From the NCBI RefSeq assembly GCF_000010325.1, contig NC_009662.1:1136501-1200500 (forward strand): a stretch of 64,000 nucleotides of DNA, written 5' to 3'. Shown here piece after piece: positions 18,952 through 28,149 of the stretch. The notes beneath the pieces are model-generated. The model worked only from the letters and a program-made list of their open reading frames with translations, made no database searches and was not told the DNA's origin. Made by a program: the position numbers and the translations under genes. This stretch comes from Nitratiruptor sp. SB155-2. Its GTDB lineage: Bacteria; Campylobacterota; Campylobacteria; Campylobacterales; Nitratiruptoraceae. The first letter of the stretch is position 1. Each line of letters opens with the position of its first letter.

Positions 18952-20998
18952 CCCTTTCCTTTTGCCAATATTCTAAACTTTTCGGCTTTCCGATATAAAA
19001 CCCTTGCGCATAATCGACACCGATTTTTTCGAGAATCGTAAAAATTTCTTCATTTTCTACATATTCAGCTACCACCTTTTTATGCATCGATTTTAGAATA
19101 ATAACGAGATTTTGCACAAATTCTTGCAATTTTTCATCTTTATGAATATTTTTAATGAAACTCCCATCGATTTTTACGAAGTCAGCCGGCATCTCCCTGA
19201 TAAATCGTAAGGAGGTGTATCCTGTACCAAAGTCGTCGATTGCCACACTATAACCTTCAGATCGAAGTTTGGACAAAAAGCGTGTGCCTTTTTCCATATC
19301 CTCAACTACCGCCGTTTCAGTCACTTCAAATGTCACTTTCTTTGTATCGATATGATACTGATTCCGTTTTTGTTCAATATATTTTTCAAGATGTTCATCC
19401 ATCAAATCGATACCGGAAAGATTGATATTGAGATGAATACCATGCACCATTATTTCTCTAAAAGATTTATCGATAACATATTGCGTAATCTCACTAATGA
19501 GATTAAAGCGTTCGGCATATTCTATAAATTCTGAAATGTTTTTAAACTCATCTCCTTCAACTCTCAATAACGCTTCATATTTTACAATCTGATGTGTTCG
19601 TATATCCATAATAGGTTGAAAAACGAGCCTGAGTCTGTTTTCTTGCAAAATCTGTAGGATCTGTTGCCTTTTCGCGATGGCTCGTTGTGTAAATTGCTGG
19701 TACTCTTTAATATATGGATCACCATCATTGAAAACAATTAACCTGTCCCCGCCTCTTTTTTTTGCACTAAAAAGGGCTGCTTGTAAAAAAGCGTTGATTT
19801 TAAATGTCTCAATTTTTTCATGAACCAGGTAAGCACCAGCACTCACCGTAATAGCAAAAGGTGATGAGTGCTTAAATTCATGAGATATTTTATTGAAAAA
19901 TATTTCTACCAATCTTGTGTCAACATCTTCCACAATCACTACAAATTCATCGCTTGAGACGTGAAATGCTTTGCATCTGTTCTTTTTAAAGATTGTTGCC
20001 AACAGTTTCAAAACCTCATCACCCGCTTGTACACCAAAATCGTCGTTGACATAAGAGAAATTGTCGATATTGAATTTGACGATATAATATGGAGGCTGCA
20101 GCGACTGTAAAAGCTGAAAAAGAGCGTATCTGTTCGGCAGCTTCGTCACAAAATCGTGACTGGCCATATACTCCAACTCTTTTTCAATTTTTTGCTCTTT
20201 TGAAATGAAATAGTACACAAGTATGGTAAATAAAAAGATCGCAAAAACCAAAACACCTTCCATAATGATATTTTGTTTTTCCTGTGCCATTACATAACTA
20301 TCAAACTCTTTTTGCAGTTCACCAATCTTTTTTGAAAGAAGGTTATATTTTTGCTCAAACTCTAATTGCTTGTTTTCCAGTTGGTTTAGAGACATATAAA
20401 TGATCATGGAATGCTGAAGAAAGTTTCGTACTATTTTTTTCTGCTCTTGCCTTTTGGCTAACGTTTCAATACTTTGAGCAAGTGCGAAAAAGGTTTGTCG
20501 ATCCATCGGTTCATCGAGATAGATTTGATAATTGAGCTTTTCTATCATCTCTTGAACCTGTTTCAAAAGCTTAGGATTTGCTTTGACTGAGATCAAATCA
20601 CTCTGGAGCGTTGGAAGGTAAAGAGCGGAACTTTTTATTAATGCACTCTCTTGCAACAGGCTCTCCATTGCATCCAACTCTTTCGCGAAGATTTTCCTGA
20701 TATGGTTACAAACCTTTTTTTTATCGATCTGCTCGTTTAAATCGGATCTACAAATCAAAAAAAGGTTTTTTTCAAAAGCTTTTACAGCCTCTATGACATG
20801 ATCGTGATTGACGAAATTCTCTCCCAAGACATTTTTGATACTCTCACGGATCAAGTGATTGTAATAATCAAGATTTTTCAAAGCGCTATTTAAAGTGTTG
20901 AAACGAGACATCTTTTTGTATTCGATAAACCGATCAAGATAGAGCATAACAAAAGAGAAAAAAGCGACAAATACAAAAACTTTGATCCACTTAATCAT
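18944..20998 (-). CDS. GGDEF/EAL-domain protein, degenerate GGDEF, likely c-di-GMP phosphodiesterase
   Basis: A 684-residue protein with membrane segments at about 4-20 and 250-268 flanking a periplasmic helical region of about 225 residues. The GGDEF-like domain carries SSDEF in place of GGDEF and is probably not a cyclase. The EAL domain keeps EALLR, NINLSG, EVTET, IDDFGTGYTSL, VKIDGSF, AEYVEN and QGFYIGKP, so c-di-GMP hydrolysis is expected. It overlaps the peroxidase gene by 8 bases and ligA by 8 bases. Confidence 0.92.
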   Translation of the reverse strand: MIKWIKVFVFVAFFSFVMLYLDRFIEYKKMSRFNTLNSALKNLDYYNHLIRESIKNVLGENFVNHDHVIEAVKAFEKNLFLICRSDLNEQIDKKKVCNHIRKIFAKELDAMESLLQESALIKSSALYLPTLQSDLISVKANPKLLKQVQEMIEKLNYQIYLDEPMDRQTFFALAQSIETLAKRQEQKKIVRNFLQHSMIIYMSLNQLENKQLEFEQKYNLLSKKIGELQKEFDSYVMAQEKQNIIMEGVLVFAIFLFTILVYYFISKEQKIEKELEYMASHDFVTKLPNRYALFQLLQSLQPPYYIVKFNIDNFSYVNDDFGVQAGDEVLKLLATIFKKNRCKAFHVSSDEFVVIVEDVDTRLVEIFFNKISHEFKHSSPFAITVSAGAYLVHEKIETFKINAFLQAALFSAKKRGGDRLIVFNDGDPYIKEYQQFTQRAIAKRQQILQILQENRLRLVFQPIMDIRTHQIVKYEALLRVEGDEFKNISEFIEYAERFNLISEITQYVIDKSFREIMVHGIHLNINLSGIDLMDEHLEKYIEQKRNQYHIDTKKVTFEVTETAVVEDMEKGTRFLSKLRSEGYSVAIDDFGTGYTSLRFIREMPADFVKIDGSFIKNIHKDEKLQEFVQNLVIILKSMHKKVVAEYVENEEIFTILEKIGVDYAQGFYIGKPKSLEYWQKERDD

Positions 20999-21863
20999 GG
21001 AGTCGACCCGTCAACGTTTTCAAAAATGCGACAATCTTCTCAGCCTCTTGCGAAGATATATCCCTGCCAAGCTGCACTTTTGCCATCCATATCACCGCAT
21101 CTTTGAGACTTTTAATTTTTCCATGATGAAAATAGGGATAGGTCAAAGCAACATTTCGAAGACTTGGACATTTGACAGAGATTTGATTTTTCTGTTTTGA
21201 AAAATAGCCATATTTATAGTAAATATGCCCGCCAACCGCTTTTCCGTTATGGCATGCTATGCATCCAAAACGTTTAAAGAGTCTATAGCCCTCCTCTTCT
21301 TTTGGCGTCAGTTTTACTTTCCCTTCAAGATAAAGATCAAATTTCGATCCAGGTGTCGTTAGCGTCAGAAGATAACTTCGCAATGCCTCCACCAAAGCTT
21401 CAATATCCGCTTTTTTGAAATTTGCCTGCAAGCCTTCTCTCACCCAGCTGTTTTGATCGATATATTTTTGTAAGGATTCGGAAGTATTGCCCATCTTCTT
21501 CTCATCATACAAAACGATTGTGATCATTTCTCGCAATGAGTAGATCTTTTGTTGCCAGCTGTAAGCAAACTGATATTTGAGATTGTATATGGAAGGAACA
21601 TTAAACAGCGTCTTTTTTCCAAGAGCCCCATTGGCTCTTTCTTGATTGAGCGTTCCCCCTTTTTTCAAATCGTGACAACTCGCGCATGAAACCTTTTTTG
21701 TAACGGAAAGGTTGGGATCAAAAAAGAGCTTTTTTCCTAGAATTTCTTTGGGCGTTAAAGATCTCTTTTCATGGGGAATCGGATCAATAATCATGTCTGC
21801 ATAAGAGAAAGTAAATAAAAAAATAACCAATAGTTTTAAATATTCAGCATTTTTTAAATTCAT
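20991..21863 (-). CDS. Di-haem cytochrome c peroxidase-like protein (CcpA/MauG family)
   Basis: A 290-residue periplasmic protein with a signal peptide (about 8-22) and two c-type haem motifs, CASCH at 60-64 and CIACH at 201-205. Family stretches LGKKLFFDPNLS, NVPSIYNLKYQFAY, ALRSYLLTL and PSLRNVALTYPYFHHG are recognisable. Classical bacterial peroxidases are 320-350 residues, so this is compact. It would reduce hydrogen peroxide with electrons from cytochrome c; a MauG-like oxidation role is the alternative. The stop overlaps the EAL gene start. Confidence 0.9.
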   Translation of the reverse strand: MNLKNAEYLKLLVIFLFTFSYADMIIDPIPHEKRSLTPKEILGKKLFFDPNLSVTKKVSCASCHDLKKGGTLNQERANGALGKKTLFNVPSIYNLKYQFAYSWQQKIYSLREMITIVLYDEKKMGNTSESLQKYIDQNSWVREGLQANFKKADIEALVEALRSYLLTLTTPGSKFDLYLEGKVKLTPKEEEGYRLFKRFGCIACHNGKAVGGHIYYKYGYFSKQKNQISVKCPSLRNVALTYPYFHHGKIKSLKDAVIWMAKVQLGRDISSQEAEKIVAFLKTLTGRLHD

Positions 21864-21902
21864 ATTACGATGGTAACAAAAAAAGTTTAAATAGGTCTAA
21901 AA

Positions 21903-23066
21903 TCAGTGTGAAGTAACCTGGATGAGTAGGCCTTTGAGATATAAAGAAAAGGGATTGTTGAGAATATAGGGATGATCGATATCTTGATACATATGGGCAA
22001 GCACTTCCACTCTTTTGTGATTATCTTTTGCGGCTTTGAGTACAATGTGCACAAGATCATCCATATCTACATAGTGGGAGCAAGAAAAAAGAGCCAGTTT
22101 ACCACCCTCGTCCAGCAACTTCATGGCATTGACACTGATATCTTTAAATCCTTTCAATGCACCACCTTTTTGATGTCTACTTTTGGCAAAAGATGGAGGA
22201 TCCAAAACGACAGTATCAAACTTTGCTTTTTTCTTACGAAGCTCTCTTAAATAGTCAAACACATTAGCCTCTACAAATTTTCCAACCACACCATTGAGCC
22301 GGAAATTTGATTTTGCTAGAGCGAGGGCTTGAGAAGATATATCTACAATCTCCACATCGGCACCCTTTTTCGAAGCAGCATACAGACCAAACCCTCCACT
22401 GTTGCTAAAACAATCAAGCATTCGCTCTTTTTGTTTCATAAACTTGGTAACAATCGCTCTATTTGCTCTTTGATCTAGATAGAACCCCGTTTTTTGAGAG
22501 TTTTTGATATCAACTACAAAACGTATACCGTTCTCTTCGATTTCAATATGTTCCGGCAATGCACCGATCATTTTTTCAAAAGGCTCTTCTCCCTCTTTTC
22601 GCATCGCACTTTCAGGAGCTGTGATATAAGCTCCTTTTGGTGCTGTGATTTCAAATAGGGTCTTGACAATCTCCTCTTGAAATAGAAGAATACCGGCAGT
22701 GACAAAGTGGATGCTTAGATACTCTTCATACTTGTCCACAATGAGACCCGGTAGCATATCTGCTTCAGAGTGAATGAGTCTATACGCATTCGATGGAATA
22801 TCAAGTCGTTTGTATAACGCTTCTTGAACTCTTTTTTTAAAAAAGTTGGCATCTATCGGTTCATTTGAAAAACTTAAAATTCGAATGGCAATAGTACTTT
22901 TTGGATTGATGTATCCAATTCCTAAAAATTTCCCCTGTTCATTTTCTATGTGTACGACTTCTATGCCAAATTTTTCCAAAGGAGTAACAATATCGCTTCT
23001 ATATACCCAAGGGAAAAACTGCAAAAGGGTTTGGGAGGCCTTTTTATTGACAACAACTTTTTTCAC
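21903..23066 (-). CDS. Class I SAM-dependent rRNA methyltransferase, RlmI-like, with PUA domain
   Basis: A 387-residue protein. An N-terminal PUA-like domain (FPWVYRSDI, LGIGYINPKSTIAIRIL) precedes a Rossmann methyltransferase domain with MLDCFSNSGGFGLYA and the catalytic-type motif VVLDPPSFAKSR; FSCSHYV is near the C-terminus. This is the RlmI/RlmK type, which makes 5-methylcytosine in 23S rRNA in E. coli. The exact target here is inferred. The start overlaps the folP stop by four bases. Confidence 0.9.
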   Translation of the reverse strand: MKKVVVNKKASQTLLQFFPWVYRSDIVTPLEKFGIEVVHIENEQGKFLGIGYINPKSTIAIRILSFSNEPIDANFFKKRVQEALYKRLDIPSNAYRLIHSEADMLPGLIVDKYEEYLSIHFVTAGILLFQEEIVKTLFEITAPKGAYITAPESAMRKEGEEPFEKMIGALPEHIEIEENGIRFVVDIKNSQKTGFYLDQRANRAIVTKFMKQKERMLDCFSNSGGFGLYAASKKGADVEIVDISSQALALAKSNFRLNGVVGKFVEANVFDYLRELRKKKAKFDTVVLDPPSFAKSRHQKGGALKGFKDISVNAMKLLDEGGKLALFSCSHYVDMDDLVHIVLKAAKDNHKRVEVLAHMYQDIDHPYILNNPFSLYLKGLLIQVTSH

Positions 23067-24199
23067 TTTATACTCTCCAATGCTTGATATACCCTGATTG
23101 CTTGATGATGCTCTTTGACATCGTGACAGCGAATGATGGAGGCACCATTTTGAATTGCTTTGAGATGGATGGCCAATGTTCCTGGAAGACGCTCTTGCAC
23201 AGCAGCTGGAACGATTGCATCGATCATCGATTTTCTACTGGCTCCCACTAAAACCTCATAACCAAATTTCGTAAACTCACTCAAATCTCTGATCAACTCT
23301 ATATTGTCTTGCAGTCTCTTTCCAAAACCGATACCAGGATCCAAAATAATATTTTTGATATCAAATCGTTTCGCTTTTTCGATTCTCTCTTCGAAAAAAC
23401 GGCTTACCTCTACAACCACATCTTCATAAAAAGGATTGTTTTGCATATCCTTTGGACGCCCTTTTTTATGCATGATGACAACTGTCGCACCATACCTGGA
23501 AGCTATCTGTGCAAGCTCGTCACTCTCTAGTCCAGTAATGTCATTTAAGATATGAAATCCATTTTGCAACGCATATTCGGCTACTTTTGGCCTATAGGTA
23601 TCAATGCTGAACAGTACAGGAAAATGGTTTTTTTTGAGTGCATCTATAATCGGCTTCACTCTTGCCAATTCCTCTTCTTCACTGATCTCTTCACTGCCCG
23701 GTCTGGTGCTCATGCCTCCTATATCGATGATGTCCGCCCCATCAACGATCATTCTCTCAATCGCTTCAAGAGCTTTTTCTCCTTGAAATCGACTTCCGGG
23801 ATAGAAACTGTCATCATTGGCATTGATGATCCCCATTATTTTTGTCTCGAACCGATTTCTTTTCAGATATCTTTGCAACTCTTTCGCCAAAGATTTCAGA
23901 CCATATGGCTGAGCAAGCTCTTTTCGACTCAAAATCTCTATATGTTTTCTCGTTCCCATCAATAAAACATCGACCGATTTGAATGCGCAAGTAATGGTCC
24001 CGTTTGGAAGCGCTACATCGGCCCCGACACTCAATGCATCCTGCTTCAAAATATTGGCAGCACCCACGTGAAGATTTTTGATCAAAAAAAGCATTACTTC
24101 ACACTTTTTGGACATGATGGTGATACCGGGTTTATCGACACCAATCTTTTTCATCAATTTGGAAGCATCAATGTGTGTATCGATCTTTTGTATCGTCAC
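23063..24199 (-). CDS. folP: Dihydropteroate synthase FolP with N-terminal extension
   Basis: FolP condenses p-aminobenzoate with hydroxymethyl-dihydropterin diphosphate in folate synthesis and is the sulfonamide target. The catalytic barrel shows IMGIINANDDSFYPGSRF, DIIDIGGMSTRPGSEEIS, SIDTYRPKVAEYAL, ILDPGIGFGK and GASRKSMI. About 115 residues precede the barrel, an extension seen in Campylobacterota enzymes. The order folP-holB-hobA-lysC-rppH is the conserved neighbourhood known from Helicobacter. Confidence 0.96.
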   Translation of the reverse strand: MTIQKIDTHIDASKLMKKIGVDKPGITIMSKKCEVMLFLIKNLHVGAANILKQDALSVGADVALPNGTITCAFKSVDVLLMGTRKHIEILSRKELAQPYGLKSLAKELQRYLKRNRFETKIMGIINANDDSFYPGSRFQGEKALEAIERMIVDGADIIDIGGMSTRPGSEEISEEEELARVKPIIDALKKNHFPVLFSIDTYRPKVAEYALQNGFHILNDITGLESDELAQIASRYGATVVIMHKKGRPKDMQNNPFYEDVVVEVSRFFEERIEKAKRFDIKNIILDPGIGFGKRLQDNIELIRDLSEFTKFGYEVLVGASRKSMIDAIVPAAVQERLPGTLAIHLKAIQNGASIIRCHDVKEHHQAIRVYQALESIK

Positions 24200-24801
24200 C
24201 TTCGCCTCTTTTTATGGGTTAACAAAATCAAACCGGCCGTGATCAAAACGTTGGAGATATTTGTATTGAGCTCGATAAGATGCAGTGCGTTGGAAAAGTA
24301 GTCCATCTCACGTTGTGAGAGAGGATATCCGTTTTTCAAAGCAAATTTTAGCATCGATTTGATAAGCTCTTTTGCTTCAACTTTTGTTATATCTTTTCGT
24401 TTGACGAGTTCATATAAAATCTCCAAATCAAACTTTTCCAAATCTATCTCTTGCGCCTCTTTGCTTTTTTCTTTCACTACGGGAAGTCTGGAAAGAATCG
24501 TTGGCAAAAAAGTGGATTTTGCTTTGGAAATCAGGATGAAACAGACATTTTTTGGGGGTTCTTCCAAAACTTTTAAAAGAGCATTTTGGGCATAGATATT
24601 AAATCTGTTCCCAAAAAGCAAAATATATTTTTTCTCTTTCGTAGCGATAAAAGCCTCTTTGATCGCCTCTTTGGCAAGTTCCAGTTTTATCTCGCTCTCT
24701 TCGAATATAGCAAGATTTTCGGACTCAAGCCCTTCTTGAAACTGCAGTTTTATAGCTTCAAAATCTTCACAAATAATGATTTTACTTTGGCCATCTATCA
24801 T
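24196..24801 (-). CDS. holB: DNA polymerase III delta' subunit (short, HolB-like)
   Basis: A 201-residue clamp-loader subunit. The recognisable core is KKYILLFGNRFNIYAQNALLKVLEEPPK (shown in pieces: the NALLKVLEEPP segment is the family hallmark), then FILISKAKSTFLPTILSR, the sensor SRx-type motif. It lacks a complete P-loop, as delta' subunits do, and is much shorter than E. coli HolB (334 residues). It sits between folP and hobA with four-base overlaps on both sides. Confidence 0.85.
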   Translation of the reverse strand: MIDGQSKIIICEDFEAIKLQFQEGLESENLAIFEESEIKLELAKEAIKEAFIATKEKKYILLFGNRFNIYAQNALLKVLEEPPKNVCFILISKAKSTFLPTILSRLPVVKEKSKEAQEIDLEKFDLEILYELVKRKDITKVEAKELIKSMLKFALKNGYPLSQREMDYFSNALHLIELNTNISNVLITAGLILLTHKKRRR

Positions 24802-25355
24802 ATTTGTAATGCAAACTCTCCAAAAATCGCCGCATCCAGGCTCTTTTCAAAAAGACGAAAAAGCTGCAACAGTTTCATATCGAGGAGTTCATCATAGGAT
24901 TTAAGCGTAAAATTGTTCTGCATATCCTCGTCCATGATCCATAAAAAACTGTCATCTTTCCGTTTCGCTATTTTGACCAAAGGATAGTTGGACCGGCCCA
25001 CATACCAGATAAAATACTCCCCGGCATAGGAAATATCGAGCATATCAAAAAAAAGCTCTATATCTTCGTTTGTCTGGATATTTTTGAGATAAGGAGCTGT
25101 TTTTTTGAGATTGTAGATGGGAATGAAAGGACGGGTTTTCAGCGATTTGTTAAATGTCGTGATAGCGTAGTCACAAAACCAGTCCCGTTCATCGTCTGTG
25201 AGCATCAATACACTATAGCCCGATATGATCTTCTTTAAAGCATCCATAGCCAGAGGAAGCCACTCATAGCGACGCTCCTCCAGCCAGTTCATCATACTTT
25301 TATCGTAGCGGATAGTCTTTAGAGTCCATTGATCAAAAGTGGTTTGTTCGCTCAT
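24798..25355 (-). CDS. hobA: DnaA-binding initiation factor HobA
   Basis: HobA binds DnaA domain I-II and promotes orisome assembly; it is the Campylobacterota counterpart of DiaA, with a SIS-like fold. The 185-residue protein is recognised from MNWLEERRYEWLPLAMDAL near the N-terminus, VLMLTDDERDWFCDY, and its place between holB and lysC as in Helicobacter pylori. No enzymatic residues are expected. It overlaps lysC by four bases and holB by four bases. Confidence 0.92.
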   Translation of the reverse strand: MSEQTTFDQWTLKTIRYDKSMMNWLEERRYEWLPLAMDALKKIISGYSVLMLTDDERDWFCDYAITTFNKSLKTRPFIPIYNLKKTAPYLKNIQTNEDIELFFDMLDISYAGEYFIWYVGRSNYPLVKIAKRKDDSFLWIMDEDMQNNFTLKSYDELLDMKLLQLFRLFEKSLDAAIFGEFALQI

Positions 25356-26557
25356 TTATCCAGTTCGTATGCGGCGTGCAAAGCCCGGACCGCAAGCTCT
25401 CCATATTTTTCATCGATGATCATCGATATTTTGATCTCGCTGGTGCTGATCATTTCGATATTGATATTCTCTTTTGCCATGGTCTCGAAAGCTTTGCTGG
25501 CAACGCCGCTATGAGACTTCATACCAACCCCGACAATACTTACTTTTGCAACATCGGGATCATATTCAATCTTTTCATACTCCTCTTTAAACTGCTCCAT
25601 CACCTTTTTCACTCTCTCTAGCTCATTTTGCGGAACAGTAAAATCAAGGTTTGTTTTGCCATCTTCACCGATCGTCTGCACGATCATGTCCACATTGATA
25701 TTTTCACTGGCCAACGCTTTGAATATCTCCGCTGCAATACCCGGTCTGTCCTTGACACCTCTTAGACTCACTCGTGCTTGATTCTTATCAAGCGCAATGC
25801 CGCTCACCAAAGGTTTTTCCATGATATCCTCTTCCTTTGTAATGATAGTTCCTGGATTGTCGTTGAAACTGCTTTTCGCTTCAATCACGACGCCCAGTTT
25901 CTTTGCAAGTTCCACGCTTCTGTTTTGCAGTACTTTTGCACCAAGACTCGCAAGTTCCAACATCTCGTCGTAGCTAATTTTCTCTAACTTCTTCGCTTTT
26001 GGCTCAATCCTCGGATCTGTCGTATAGACACCATCCACATCAGAATATATTTCACACTTATCTGCATGGAGAGCCCCAGCGATGGCGACCGCAGTCAAAT
26101 CGCTTCCACCGCGACCAAGTGTCGTTACCTGACCATCTTCCGTAATTCCCTGAAATCCTGCAACGACTACAATCTTACCCTCTTTCAAGGCATTTTGCAT
26201 CGGCTCTGGATTGATCTTTTCGATACGTGCGACAGTATGGGATTTGTCTGTCACGATGCCAGCTTGCCGTCCTGTCATCGCAACGGTGGGATAGCCCATC
26301 TCATTTAAAGCGATTGAAAGCAGTGCCGCAGTGACACGTTCACCACTGCTTAAAAGCAAATCCATATCTCTTCTGCTTGGCGTAGCACTGAAATGCTTTG
26401 CAAACTCGATCAATTTATTGGTCTCTCCGCTCATAGCAGAGACTACAACTACCACATCGTTGCCGGCTTTTTTCGTTTGTGCCACCCTTTTGGCAACATT
26501 TTCTATCCGCTCAAGCGATCCAACACTCGTTCCCCCATATTTTTGTACGATCAACAT
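25352..26557 (-). CDS. lysC: Aspartate kinase LysC
   Basis: LysC phosphorylates aspartate at the entry of lysine, threonine, methionine and diaminopimelate synthesis. The N-terminal kinase domain has VQKYGGTSVGS, LLSSGERVTAALLS, TLGRGGSDLTAVAIA and YSDVDGVYTTDPR; two C-terminal ACT domains (GVKDRPGIAAEIFKALA and VGVGMKSHSGVASKAFE) imply feedback control. I start at ATG 26557, eight bases after GAGGGG and overlapping the rppH stop (TGATG), giving 401 residues, rather than at the TTG one codon earlier. Confidence 0.97.
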   Translation of the reverse strand: MLIVQKYGGTSVGSLERIENVAKRVAQTKKAGNDVVVVVSAMSGETNKLIEFAKHFSATPSRRDMDLLLSSGERVTAALLSIALNEMGYPTVAMTGRQAGIVTDKSHTVARIEKINPEPMQNALKEGKIVVVAGFQGITEDGQVTTLGRGGSDLTAVAIAGALHADKCEIYSDVDGVYTTDPRIEPKAKKLEKISYDEMLELASLGAKVLQNRSVELAKKLGVVIEAKSSFNDNPGTIITKEEDIMEKPLVSGIALDKNQARVSLRGVKDRPGIAAEIFKALASENINVDMIVQTIGEDGKTNLDFTVPQNELERVKKVMEQFKEEYEKIEYDPDVAKVSIVGVGMKSHSGVASKAFETMAKENINIEMISTSEIKISMIIDEKYGELAVRALHAAYELDK

Positions 26558-27024
26558 CAAAAATACCCCTCTTTTTTGAAATACTCCAAAACTTTTTTAT
26601 AGACCGGTCTTTTGAAAAATGTCACATAATGAAAAAGATCCTTGTATGGAACAAATTTATAATCATTGAACTCCGGCTCTTTTGTATCCAGATCGATTTT
26701 CGCTTCGGGTTTGAGCTTGACAAGAAAATATTTTTGGGTCTGCCCATCGTAAGGATACATCTTTTTCGCTATCTTTTTTGGAAAATCGTAACTCACCCAC
26801 TCCGGAAATTCGGCAATGATTTCTATCTTATCTGTGCCAATCTCCTCTTTAAGCTCTCGAAGCAAGGCCTCTTTGGGACTCTCACCCTTATCGATACCAC
26901 CTTGAGGAAACTGCCACGAATCTGGCACATCACTTCTTGCAGCAATGAAAAACTCCACTTTTTTTGGATAGTTGCTACTCAATACAATTGCTGCCACATT
27001 CGGCCTATATCTCTTTTTTTCCAT
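26557..27024 (-). CDS. rppH: RNA pyrophosphohydrolase RppH (Nudix)
   Basis: RppH removes pyrophosphate from mRNA 5' ends and so starts RNase E/J-dependent decay; it also acts on Ap5A. The 155-residue protein has YRPNVAAIVLS, DSWQFPQGGIDKGES and the full Nudix box, Gx5Ex7REUxEExGU, at about residues 40-62. It is first in the - strand rppH-lysC-hobA-holB-folP run and is divergent from hemW across an 87-base gap. Confidence 0.93.
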   Translation of the reverse strand: MEKKRYRPNVAAIVLSSNYPKKVEFFIAARSDVPDSWQFPQGGIDKGESPKEALLRELKEEIGTDKIEIIAEFPEWVSYDFPKKIAKKMYPYDGQTQKYFLVKLKPEAKIDLDTKEPEFNDYKFVPYKDLFHYVTFFKRPVYKKVLEYFKKEGYF

Positions 27025-27076
27025 TCTTTCCTCATGCCGCAGGAGAATCCCGCTTCGGTATCGCTTTTTTAATCGC

Positions 27077-27082
27077 TATAAT
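27077..27082 (+). promoter_or_regulatory. -10 element (TATAAT) upstream of hemW
   Basis: A consensus TATAAT lies 29 bases before the TTG start; no convincing -35 is seen, which is common for housekeeping promoters in this group. Confidence 0.5.
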
Positions 27083-27111
27083 ACCCACAAAGGTTTTAAA
27101 AAAGGATAAAA

Positions 27112-28149
27112 TTGCTTCTATATTGTCACATCCCTTTTTGTGATAGCAAATGTCATTACTGCGCTTTCAACTCCTTTACTTCCAATCATCATCTAAAAAA
27201 AGAGTATATGGACGCATTTTTACGACAACTCAAATTTGACCTTGACCGTTTTGGAGTCAAAAAGCTTGAGACAGTCTACATTGGTGGTGGTACTCCCTCC
27301 ACCATAAAACCGAAACTCTACGAGCCCCTTTTTGACACAATAACCAATCTCATTGATGAAGATACAGAAATCACCATTGAAGCCAATCCAAACAGCGCTA
27401 CCAAATCCTGGCTGGAAGGGGTAAAATCTTTGGGAATCACCCGTATCAGTTTCGGCGTACAAAGCTTTCATGAAGAAAAATTGAAACTTCTTGGAAGAGC
27501 CCATACTCCACAAGATGCCATCAAAGCGGTAGAAACGGCTTTCAAAGCTGGAATTGAGCATATCAGTATCGATCTTATTTACGACACCATACTCGATAGC
27601 AAAGAGCTATTGCAAAATGAGGTCATGCAAGCAATCAAGCTTCCTATAGATCACATATCAGCATACGCCCTCATCTTAGAAGAGGGAACACCCTTTGAAA
27701 ACAAGATGGAGATGAAAAAAGATGACGAACACCAAGGCTATTTTCTAAAAGAGCTCATTCCATTCGAACAGTACGAGGTCTCCAATTTTGGAGAGTACCG
27801 TTCGAAGCACAATCTTGGATACTGGCAACTCAAATCCTATCTTGGCATAGGATGTGGTGCTGTCGGATTTGCTCACAAAAAACGATATTATCCAAGCAGT
27901 GATCTTTTAGCATATATCAAAAATCCAACGATGTATGAAGAAGAAATCTTAAGTGAAAGTGAACTCCGATTCGAAAAGATATTTTTGGGACTTCGCAGCA
28001 TTGTAGGAGTCGATATGCAACTTCTCGATGCCCAAAAAGTCGCTCTACTTCAAGAAGAGAAAAAAGTCGAGATACGAGAAGGAAGACTCTATAACAAAAA
28101 CTTTTTTTTAGCTGATGAAATAGCTCTGTTTCTATGCGAAGAAACTTGA
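27112..28149 (+). CDS. hemW: Radical SAM haem chaperone HemW (coproporphyrinogen oxidase-like)
   Basis: A 345-residue radical SAM protein of the HemN/HemW group. The cluster motif is CDSKCHYC (CxxxCxxC) near residue 9, followed by VYIGGGTPS, EANPNS, ITRISFGVQSF and HISIDLIYD. It lacks the N-terminal extension of true HemN, which favours HemW, a haem-transfer chaperone. The start is a TTG five bases after AAGGA; an ATG is not available at the conserved N-terminus. The 3' end overlaps the convergent DUF1566 gene by 18 bases. Confidence 0.88.
   Translation: MLLYCHIPFCDSKCHYCAFNSFTSNHHLKKEYMDAFLRQLKFDLDRFGVKKLETVYIGGGTPSTIKPKLYEPLFDTITNLIDEDTEITIEANPNSATKSWLEGVKSLGITRISFGVQSFHEEKLKLLGRAHTPQDAIKAVETAFKAGIEHISIDLIYDTILDSKELLQNEVMQAIKLPIDHISAYALILEEGTPFENKMEMKKDDEHQGYFLKELIPFEQYEVSNFGEYRSKHNLGYWQLKSYLGIGCGAVGFAHKKRYYPSSDLLAYIKNPTMYEEEILSESELRFEKIFLGLRSIVGVDMQLLDAQKVALLQEEKKVEIREGRLYNKNFFLADEIALFLCEET

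Noticed and set aside
28118-28149. Hairpin at the hemW / DUF1566 convergent overlap
   Set aside because: Five-base stem (GTTTC/GAAAC) without a T run; likely chance.
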